NCBI RefSeq assembly: GCF_000981765.1
Contig: NZ_CP010975.1
Coordinates: forward strand, 1,302,001-1,366,000
Direction of reading: 5' to 3'
DNA: 64,000 bases
DNA from: Kangiella geojedonensis
GTDB taxonomy: Bacteria > Pseudomonadota > Gammaproteobacteria > Enterobacterales > Kangiellaceae
Below, one piece after another: positions 18,870-25,464 of this stretch (positions within the stretch are counted from its first letter, which is position 1; the number at the start of each line of letters is the position of its first letter). The notes beneath the pieces were generated by a model. That model did not search any database, was not told where the DNA came from, and was given only the letters and a program-made list of their open reading frames with translations. Made by a program: the position numbers and the translations under genes.

Positions 18870-19367
18870 CTAAAACAAGTCAAAGTCATTATCTTTCGAT
18901 TCATTCTCTGAGACAGGCCCAGAAGATAGTGCATGGTTGATCATATCGAAATCGAAACCACGGTATTGTAAAAACCGAGTTTGCTTCGCTCTAAGCTTCA
19001 TGTCAGAACCCGGCGCTTGATTGTACTTTTTGCGCCACGCCATAACAGCAACTTTATACCAATCGATAGCCAGAGTTTCAAAATGGAGGTTGATCGCTGA
19101 ATCTTCAATGCCCTTTTGCCGTAACTCTTGGCGCACTCTGACGGGTCCGTAGCCGTTTTGGGATCGCTGTCGGATGAAACTTTGTGCAAAACGCTCATCA
19201 CTTTGCAGGCCACGCTCGGCCAGTCGTTCAAGGTAAGCCTCAACTTCTTCGCCTTCAAACTCACGGAGTTTTAGTTTATCAATAAGCTCACGCCGGGAAT
19301 GTTCCCGGCGTGCTAATAAATCCATCGCGATAACTTTATAGTCGCGTGGTGGCTTTTTAAAGCCCAT
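18870..19367 (-). CDS. recX: Regulatory protein RecX
   Basis: A 165-residue helical-repeat protein that binds RecA filaments and modulates them. The three-helix repeats are visible: RREHSRRELIDKLKLREFE, LAERGLQSDERFAQSFIRQR, GPVRVRQELRQKGI and LRAKQTRFLQYRGFDFDMI. It lies 33 bp after recA with no terminator between, so it depends on recA transcription as in other gammaproteobacteria. E. coli RecX is 166 residues. Confidence 0.95.
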   Translation of the reverse strand: MGFKKPPRDYKVIAMDLLARREHSRRELIDKLKLREFEGEEVEAYLERLAERGLQSDERFAQSFIRQRSQNGYGPVRVRQELRQKGIEDSAINLHFETLAIDWYKVAVMAWRKKYNQAPGSDMKLRAKQTRFLQYRGFDFDMINHALSSGPVSENESKDNDFDLF

Positions 19368-19400
19368 AAACGAATCCGTTAAAGAAAGACCAAAGCCGGA

Positions 19401-20432
19401 TTACGCCTCTTCAGGCGCTTCTTCTTCATCGGAAGGCTTGGCAGTCACAAGTAACTTGTCACGCAAAGTCGTTTCAATCTCTTTCTTGATCTCAGGATTA
19501 TCTTTCAGGAACTGAATAACGTTTTGTTTACCCTGACCAATCTTGTTGCCTTGATATGAATACCAAGCACCAGATTTCTCAACCAACTCTTGCTTCACGC
19601 CCCAGTCCAGAATCTCACCTTCAAGCGAAGTACCTTCGCCGTATAAGATTTGGAATTCCGCTTGTTTAAACGGTGGCGCTACTTTGTTCTTAATCACTTT
19701 GACGCGAGTTTCATTACCGATAATCTCGTCGCCCTGCTTGATTTGGCCAATTCGACGAATGTCCAAACGAACTGAAGCGTAGAATTTTAATGCGTTACCA
19801 CCTGTGGTGGTTTCTGGCGAACCGAACATCACACCAATTTTCATACGAATTTGGTTAATGAAAATACACAGTGTGTTTGAACGCTTGATGTTTGCCGTTA
19901 ACTTACGCAAAGCCTGTGACATTAATCGAGCTTGAAGACCCATGTGCGAATCGCCCATCTCACCTTCAATCTCTGCTTTCGGCGTTAAGGCTGCAACCGA
20001 GTCCACAACAAGGATATCAACCGCACCAGAACGAACCAACATATCAGTAATCTCAAGCGCCTGCTCACCCGTATCTGGCTGAGACACAATCAAATCGTCT
20101 AGATTAACGCCTAATTTTTCTGCATAAACAGGGTCTAACGCATGCTCCGCGTCGACAAACGCAGCCGTACCGCCTTCTGCTTGACAGCTTGCGATAGCCT
20201 GTAGTGCTAACGTTGTTTTACCCGATGATTCAGGACCATAGATTTCAGCAACACGGCCTTTCGGCAAACCACCAATACCTAACGCAATATCCAGACCAAG
20301 GGAGCCTGTCGAAATCGCCCCGATCTTGGCTACCGAGCCATCGCCAAGACGCATGATCGAGCCTTTACCGAATTGACGCTCGATTTGACCTAAAGCAGCA
20401 CCGAGCGCTTTCTTTTTGTTGTCATCCATCAA
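19401..20432 (-). CDS. recA: Recombinase RecA
   Basis: A 343-residue DNA-dependent ATPase for strand exchange and LexA cleavage. The Walker A motif GPESSGKTT lies near residues 66-73, Walker [12 protein letters not shown] near 145, and the L1/L2 DNA-binding loops include [18 protein letters not shown] and [21 protein letters not shown]. The C-terminus is acidic (DEEEAPEEA), as usual. Two adjacent ATG codons (MMDD) make the start ambiguous by one residue. No CTG-N10-CAG SOS box occurs between 20433 and 20607 (checked by eye). Confidence 0.98.
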   Translation of the reverse strand: MMDDNKKKALGAALGQIERQFGKGSIMRLGDGSVAKIGAISTGSLGLDIALGIGGLPKGRVAEIYGPESSGKTTLALQAIASCQAEGGTAAFVDAEHALDPVYAEKLGVNLDDLIVSQPDTGEQALEITDMLVRSGAVDILVVDSVAALTPKAEIEGEMGDSHMGLQARLMSQALRKLTANIKRSNTLCIFINQIRMKIGVMFGSPETTTGGNALKFYASVRLDIRRIGQIKQGDEIIGNETRVKVIKNKVAPPFKQAEFQILYGEGTSLEGEILDWGVKQELVEKSGAWYSYQGNKIGQGKQNVIQFLKDNPEIKKEIETTLRDKLLVTAKPSDEEEAPEEA

Positions 20433-20607
20433 AATTACCTACTGACTGAAATGTTATAAGAATTGAGAAAATTAGACTGATTATTCCACAAACAGCGTCG
20501 AAAAGTAACCTGTGATTTCCCGATCAAAGCTAAGAAAATCACCCTAATAGCGGTAAGCTATTGATGATTGAGTTTAACTGGTGATTATTTGTACAATCCG
20601 TTTAGTA

Positions 20608-21210
20608 TTAACTTAAACTAACCACAAAGTCGCGAATACCATTGAGTAACATTTGAGTGGCAAGGATAATCAAAATCATCCCCATCAAACGCTCAAGGGC
20701 CCTAGCACCCTTCTTACCGATTAAAGCCATCACTTTAGGCGACATGATCAGGATTATGGTCGTCACCAGCCAAGACAGCAACAAAGCCATGCTCCACTCG
20801 TTGATTTGACCCGGTTGGTTAGAGCTCAATAATAGCAGGACGGCGATAGTCGAAGGTCCAGCAATCATCGGCATTGCTAAAGGCACAATAAAAGGCTCTT
20901 CTTCCTCGACTTCATCGCCCGGCTCGCGGCGTCCCGGAAAGATCATGCGCAGTGAAATAATAAATAACAGAATACCGCCTGCGATATTCAACGAGGACTG
21001 GGTCAATCCTAAAAATGCGAGGATTGAGTTACCCGCGAACAGAAAGCCTAAAAGAATCAACAAGGCGATAATCAACTCACGCGCCATCACCTTAACGCGC
21101 CTTTTCGGCTCTACATTTGATAGAACCGCATTAAATACTGGTACATTACCTAGTGGATCCATAATTAAAAACAATGTCACCGCTGCCGTAGCAATATCAC
21201 CCCAATTCAT
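20608..21210 (-). CDS. MarC family integral membrane protein
   Basis: A 200-residue inner-membrane protein with six predicted helices and the family signatures DPLGNVPVFNAVLS near the N-terminus and PLAMPMIAGPSTIAVLLLL in the middle. MarC proteins are no longer believed to confer multiple-antibiotic resistance, and their substrate is unknown. The frame opens at 21243, but the family start MNWGDIATAAVTLF is the ATG at 21210, preceded by a GGGGA site. It is separated from recA by about 175 bp and transcribed in the same direction. Confidence 0.88.
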   Translation of the reverse strand: MNWGDIATAAVTLFLIMDPLGNVPVFNAVLSNVEPKRRVKVMARELIIALLILLGFLFAGNSILAFLGLTQSSLNIAGGILLFIISLRMIFPGRREPGDEVEEEEPFIVPLAMPMIAGPSTIAVLLLLSSNQPGQINEWSMALLLSWLVTTIILIMSPKVMALIGKKGARALERLMGMILIILATQMLLNGIRDFVVSLS

Positions 21211-21354
21211 AACTAATCCCCAAAACGACAAAACTTTGCCCATCCTAATTTCAATTCACCAGTGTCGCAAGTGATTGATTATTAGAGAAACAATTTACAA
21301 ACCATTTAAATAGCGCTATTAATAGAGGTCTGATCACTTAACAACAGTAAGACC

Positions 21355-22458
21355 ATGAGCGAAACCAACATTTTAAGCCGCCCACCACTGGCTTTTACAC
21401 TCAAAAAGTACGCCTATGGCATGTTTCTCATTTCTGGGGCTGTGCCTTTTATTGCCTTCGCTCTGGCTGAATCACAGTTACTCTCGCCAAATCAAGCACC
21501 CTACTTTATTCTGCTGTTCTTCTTTGGAGTTATTCCAGTTCTTGATGCACTATTAGGCCGCGACAGTCTCAATGCGCCACAGGAATTGACGAAAGACATC
21601 TCTAACGAATGGTTCTACAAATCACTAACGCTACTAACAGTCCCTGTCATGTTTGCAGTGCTAACACTGGGGCTACTACAGTTCGCCAGTTCGGAAATAC
21701 AGGTCTCTGGTCAAATGGGCTGGGTGTTGGGAGTTGGCGTGGTCAGTGGTGTTTTGGCGATTAATGTTGCTCATGAACTGATTCATAAAGACAGTAAGCT
21801 GGAGCGCTTTTGCGGTGGATTGTTGTTGAGTTTAGTGTGTTATAGCGGCTTTAAAGTCGAGCATGTGCGCGGCCATCACGTTAACGTCTCAACGCCCGAA
21901 GATCCTTCTTCCGCCGACTATAACCAAACCTTGTATCACTTTTTGCCCAGAGCCATATGGCACAACATCACTAATGCTTGGAAACTTGAGGCGACTCGGT
22001 TAAAACGCAAAGGTAAATCAGTCTGGAGTTTGGATAACGAGTTGTTCACTTGGTACGGACTCAGCGCGCTATGGGCAGTTGTGTCATTTATCGCTTTTGG
22101 CTGGTTGGGCTTAGCGTTCTTTCTTGGTCAAAGCATCGTCGCCTTTGTGTTACTCGAGATCATTAACTACGTCGAACATTACGGATTACGCCGTAAGAAG
22201 CGCGACAATGGCAAATACGAATACGTCACGCACCACCACTCGTGGAATTCTAATTTCTTCCTAACTAACATTCTGTTGATTCACTTGCAGCGCCACTCGG
22301 ATCATCATGCTTTTCCCAAGCGTCGCTACCAAGTCTTACGTCATCACGAGGACAGCCCACAGTTACCAGCAGGCTACGCGACGATGGTATTATTGGCTTT
22401 AGTGCCACCGCTATGGAAAAAAGTCATGAATCCGATTATTGATAAGTACTATAAATAA
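21355..22458 (+). CDS. alkB: Alkane 1-monooxygenase (AlkB-type membrane di-iron hydroxylase)
   Basis: A 367-residue integral-membrane non-haem di-iron oxygenase that hydroxylates terminal carbons of medium to long alkanes using electrons from rubredoxin. All His boxes of the family are present: HELIHK (near residue 140), EHVRGHHVNV (near 169), the alkane-hydroxylase segment NYVEHYGLRR (near 265) and LQRHSDHHAFPKRRYQ (near 310). Six hydrophobic segments precede and separate them. No rubredoxin or rubredoxin-reductase gene is adjacent. Related enzymes acting on other terminal methyl groups look similar, so the substrate is inferred. Confidence 0.9.
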   Translation: MSETNILSRPPLAFTLKKYAYGMFLISGAVPFIAFALAESQLLSPNQAPYFILLFFFGVIPVLDALLGRDSLNAPQELTKDISNEWFYKSLTLLTVPVMFAVLTLGLLQFASSEIQVSGQMGWVLGVGVVSGVLAINVAHELIHKDSKLERFCGGLLLSLVCYSGFKVEHVRGHHVNVSTPEDPSSADYNQTLYHFLPRAIWHNITNAWKLEATRLKRKGKSVWSLDNELFTWYGLSALWAVVSFIAFGWLGLAFFLGQSIVAFVLLEIINYVEHYGLRRKKRDNGKYEYVTHHHSWNSNFFLTNILLIHLQRHSDHHAFPKRRYQVLRHHEDSPQLPAGYATMVLLALVPPLWKKVMNPIIDKYYK

Positions 22459-22471
22459 GGTGGGTTACTAG

Positions 22472-22546
22472 GTTTGTCATTCCAAATTTAATTTGGAATC
22501 TTGCCCAATCCAAATAAGATCCTGAGTCAAGCTCAGGATGACAAAC
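22472..22546. repeat. 75-bp palindromic repeat-like element (GTTTGTCAT ends)
   Basis: Perfect 9-bp terminal inverted repeats GTTTGTCAT (22472-22480) and ATGACAAAC (22538-22546) enclose two hairpins. One is ATTCCAAATT/AATTTGGAAT (22479-22499), the other ATCCTGAG/CTCAGGAT (22519-22539). The form (GTCATTCC...GGATGACA) is that of dispersed intergenic palindromes found in many proteobacteria. A second related-looking element lies at 23908. The copy number in the genome is unknown. It may also act as a terminator for alkB. Confidence 0.6.
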
Positions 22547-22610
22547 TTTTACAGAAACCTAAATTGTGGCCAGCGGGAATAGCTTTAGGTAATTTGGGAT
22601 ATATGTAGCT

Positions 22611-23360
22611 CTAGAACAATTTACTGCCCATATAAATCCCCATACCAACCATCATTAGGTTCTCAGTTAAGGAAATAAAACCCAGCGGCACATTATTACC
22701 ACCGCCGACACAGGCACACTTCAATTCGCGCTTGTCGATATAGACCGCTTTAAACACTGACACGGCACCCACCGTACCGATAAACAAAGCAATCGGCGCA
22801 GAAAGCCAGATCAAAGTGCCCGAAACCATCAGTACACCAGCAAGCCCCTCAGCGAATGGATAAACATAACCATAAGGCACCCAGCGCTTGGCTAATAAGT
22901 CATAGTTCAAGAACATGGTGGAGAACTTTTCGACATCCTGTAGCTTGAGCATTGCCAACAACACCATCGAAAAGCTCACAAACCACTCGGCTGTTTTAAT
23001 CGTAAACGCATCGCCTGAGCTCGAAAAGCTCGCCGCAATCGCTGTTAACGCCGCCATCACAAACAACACAATTACCGGACGATACGTTTTCTTGTCCGGA
23101 TCCTTAACTATCTTACCAAGATGTCTTCTTAAGTCTTCATAACCACCAATACGCTCACCATCAATAAAGGTCTGCGGCGTTGTTTCCACGCCATGCTTTT
23201 CCTTAAAAGCATCCGTTTCCTCACGGTTGGCTAAAATATGATCCTCAACCTCGAAGCCCTCGCGCTTTAGCAAATCCTTAGACTTTAAGCCAAAAGGACA
23301 AGTGTGTTTATCCGTCGACATGCGGTAAAGCTGCGCCGTCTTCTTATTGGTAGTGCTCAT
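22611..23360 (-). CDS. Glutaredoxin-MauE fusion membrane protein
   Basis: A 249-residue two-part protein. Residues 8-88 form a glutaredoxin-like domain: a CPFG site at 21-24 (single Cys, monothiol type), cis-Pro segment TTPQTFIDGERIGG, then the closing helix. Residues 93-249 carry about four membrane helices of the MauE/DoxX type and a Cys-Ala-Cys pair at 215/217 in CACVGGGNNVPLGF. MauE-type proteins are thought to deliver reducing equivalents across the membrane for disulfide handling. The fusion suggests redox or thiol/metal homeostasis at the inner membrane, which is inference. It is divergent from, and by promoter architecture controlled by, the MerR-type regulator at 23518. Confidence 0.8.
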   Translation of the reverse strand: MSTTNKKTAQLYRMSTDKHTCPFGLKSKDLLKREGFEVEDHILANREETDAFKEKHGVETTPQTFIDGERIGGYEDLRRHLGKIVKDPDKKTYRPVIVLFVMAALTAIAASFSSSGDAFTIKTAEWFVSFSMVLLAMLKLQDVEKFSTMFLNYDLLAKRWVPYGYVYPFAEGLAGVLMVSGTLIWLSAPIALFIGTVGAVSVFKAVYIDKRELKCACVGGGNNVPLGFISLTENLMMVGMGIYMGSKLF

Positions 23361-23401
23361 ACAATCAATACTCCTTCATTCAAAAGAATTGTGCATATAA
23401 C

Positions 23402-23453
23402 TTGATTCAAACAATAAACACACTATAAACTCTGTACCATGGTACGGAGTCAA
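23402..23453. promoter_or_regulatory. Overlapping divergent promoters with MerR-type operator
   Basis: Minus strand, toward the glutaredoxin-MauE gene: -35 TTGACT (23453-23448), a 19-bp spacer, -10 TTATAG (23428-23423). The spacer holds the near-perfect dyad ACTCYGTACCATGGTACRGAGT (23429-23450). A 19-bp spacer carrying a GTAC/GTAC dyad is the hallmark of MerR-activated promoters such as the mer operon promoter. Plus strand, toward merR: TTGATT (23402-23407), 16 bp, TATAAA (23424-23429). The two -10 regions overlap, and the operator covers the merR start region, so autorepression is expected. Confidence 0.8.
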
Positions 23454-23517
23454 GCATTCTTTATCAAACCCTAACTCGGTTATAGGTTTAAACTAAAGTA
23501 AAATTTAGGACTACAGC

Positions 23518-23901
23518 ATGTTAACCATTGGCAAATTAGCCAAAGAAGTGAATATCGGCGTCGAAACCGTCCGCTATTACCAGCGCAAAGGCTTAATCGA
23601 GGTTCCCAACAAAACGGAAGGCTTTAGAAAATACAGCGCAGACGACTTACGACGGCTGAAATTCATCAAAGAAGCCCAAAAAGCAGGCTTCACACTTAAT
23701 GAAATCAAGGAACTATTGGCACTAGACACCAGCCACGACCATGAACGAGCTCAACAGCTCGCGAGCGCCAGAATTAAAGAACTCGACGCAAAGATCGAAG
23801 AAATGCAGCAAGCCCGCGACCGGCTCAAAACCCTATTTCATCAGTGTGAAACAAGCGGAACGCATAAACCCTGCGCGATTTTAAAGGCTTTTGAGGTATA
23901 A
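23518..23901 (+). CDS. MerR-family metal/thiol-responsive transcriptional regulator
   Basis: A 127-residue MerR-family activator. It has an N-terminal winged helix (TIGKLAKEVNIGVETVRYYQRKGLI), a dimerisation helix (about 78-108) and a C-terminal metal-loop with Cys110 and Cys119, spaced nine residues apart exactly as Cys117/Cys126 of Tn501 MerR. The third mercury ligand (Cys82 in Tn501) aligns by offset with His75 here, within TSHDHER. It is therefore probably not a standard three-Cys Hg(II) sensor. No mer transport or reductase genes are adjacent. The target is the divergent glutaredoxin-MauE gene through the operator at 23429-23450. Confidence 0.88.
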   Translation: MLTIGKLAKEVNIGVETVRYYQRKGLIEVPNKTEGFRKYSADDLRRLKFIKEAQKAGFTLNEIKELLALDTSHDHERAQQLASARIKELDAKIEEMQQARDRLKTLFHQCETSGTHKPCAILKAFEV

Positions 23902-23907
23902 AAGTAT

Positions 23908-24013
23908 CGTCATCGCAAAGAGAGCAAAGCTCAACGCGGCGCTCTCTCAAAGAAAGACAACTTAATGTTTCATAAGGATAGCCACGGATTTTTTTAAATC
24001 CTCGCAATGACAG
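23908..24013. repeat. 106-bp palindromic repeat-like element (GTCAT-GCGA ends)
   Basis: Imperfect inverted ends CGTCATCGCAAAG (23908-23920) and CTCGCAATGACAG (24001-24013) enclose GAGAGC...GCTCTC and a GGATTT-TTTT-AAATCC hairpin. This is the shape of the common 'GTCATTGCGA' dispersed intergenic repeats. It starts 6 bp after the merR stop and may also terminate merR. It differs in its interior from the element at 22472. Confidence 0.5.
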
Positions 24014-24106
24014 GTTATGCAAAATAATGCTGAGCTTGCGAAGTTTTCGTTATCACCTTTGTTCTTTTACCTTAATAACGATTAATTTATTGCCAATAGA
24101 CTAACT

Positions 24107-24716
24107 TTATTTCTGAATAAATGTATTTCTAAATAAGTTTTTTATCGGCCCTTTTTCTTTACTATATGATGTACATGGGTAAGGCCCACCATTACCTGTA
24201 CGACCCAAAAGGTAACTAACGGTTTCGGATGCCACTTCCCCATTTTGTTGATCTATAACTTGATACACCGAGCGTCCAATTACTGGCTTATTACGATTGT
24301 CCGGTTTTATGACACTCTTTGTCATGGAGTGTTTATAACGAGCTGTAGCTTTATCAATTTTTTTTGCAGCAAAGCACTTTCCCTCAGGCAAGTCTTCAAA
24401 ATTATATTCCTTTGTCATTTTGACATTACAAAAGGGATCCTGAGATGTTGAAATATATACGCCAAAAGCCATTTTCAGGTAAATATCGATGATTTTCTTG
24501 AGTATTGTTCATCTCAACATACTCAAATCCGTATGATATCATGTTCAACCAACACAACCCGTTACAAGACTCATAATATAAACCTTCAGCTTCTACTTGC
24601 TTATTGATCACAGTCCCCGCATCTTCCTTACAGAGTTTTTCAAGCTCATCATGCCCCATGGAACACCCAGTTAACATGACTGCGAGTCCAGCACTCCCTA
24701 ACAATCCTAATCTCAC
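24107..24716 (-). pseudogene. Frameshifted lipoprotein gene
   Basis: Two overlapping minus-strand frames appear to be halves of one protein. The first (start 24716) begins with a GTG preceded by AAAGGAG, a signal peptide with lipobox LTGC, and runs to a stop at 24426, passing YYESCNGLCWLNM. The second frame (to the stop at 24107) continues in a +1 register from about 24450-24475 with ISTSQDPFC...LPEGKCF and YLLGRTGNGGPYPC. Its only ATG lies inside the overlap and has no ribosome site. A single-base change near 24455-24475 would fuse them into about 200 residues. Either a pseudogene or a sequencing error. I do not recognise the family. Confidence 0.6.
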
Positions 24717-24822
24717 CTTTTCTCCTTTCACCGTTACTAAAATCATTTATCATATAGCTTTGCAGGTAGTAAAGGCAGCACCATGAAGCAGCTCCTGCAT
24801 TAAGCACACTGCTTTAAACCTA

Positions 24823-25332
24823 TTAAAAGTGTTCCAAGACCCACCCTACAGAATATTCAACCGTCGCTTGCCGAATATCAGCTCTTGAGCCTTTAAGCTG
24901 CAATAGCTTACTTTCTACGCCTTCGTTATCGGCGTATCCAATCCAAACAGTGCCGACAGGTTTATCTGGTGTACCGCCGTCGGGGCCTGCGATACCGCTG
25001 ACAGATATGGCGATTCGATTTTTACTACCTGCTTTTTTAAATGCGCCAACAGCCATGGCTTCGACGACTTCTTTTGAAACAGCGCCGTGTTGCTCGATAA
25101 GCTCCTTTGGAACATTAAGCATGTCATGCTTCGCTTCATTGGTGTAGGTGACGAAGCCACGATCAAACCATTGTGAACTGCCGGGCAATTCGGTACAGGA
25201 AGCGGCGATTAGGCCACCCGTGCAGGATTCTGCTGTGACTAGCATTAAGTTCTTTTTCATTAATAGGTTAGAGAGTTCTTTTAATAAGCTTTCTAAGTCA
25301 GAAGAATCTACTTCTTTTTGTAAATCGGGCAA
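24823..25332 (-). CDS. pncC: Nicotinamide-nucleotide amidohydrolase (CinA C-terminal domain family)
   Basis: A 169-residue stand-alone CinA C-terminal domain. It deamidates nicotinamide mononucleotide to nicotinic acid mononucleotide in NAD recycling. Signatures: TAESCTGGLIAASCTELPGSSQWF, GFVTYTNEAKHDML, HGAVSKEVVEAMA and SGIAGPDGGTPDKPVGTVW. E. coli PncC is 165 residues. In many gammaproteobacteria it lies directly before recA; here about 4 kb of other genes separate them. It is divergent from mutS. Confidence 0.93.
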   Translation of the reverse strand: MPDLQKEVDSSDLESLLKELSNLLMKKNLMLVTAESCTGGLIAASCTELPGSSQWFDRGFVTYTNEAKHDMLNVPKELIEQHGAVSKEVVEAMAVGAFKKAGSKNRIAISVSGIAGPDGGTPDKPVGTVWIGYADNEGVESKLLQLKGSRADIRQATVEYSVGWVLEHF

Positions 25333-25464
25333 TCTTCGTCTACCTCTTTTGACTCAAATCCGTTAAGCTATGGGCTATAAATTTGTAGCCGACGCTAGCC
25401 AATATTAGAACTAAGAATAGGCGCTAACCGTCACTAACGCAACCTAAGAACGAATCACTCAAGC

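Noticed and set aside
24107-24472. Independent 121-codon gene
   Set aside because: Its start lies inside the preceding frame without a ribosome site, and it has no signal peptide, although the Cys pattern continues that of the upstream lipoprotein half.
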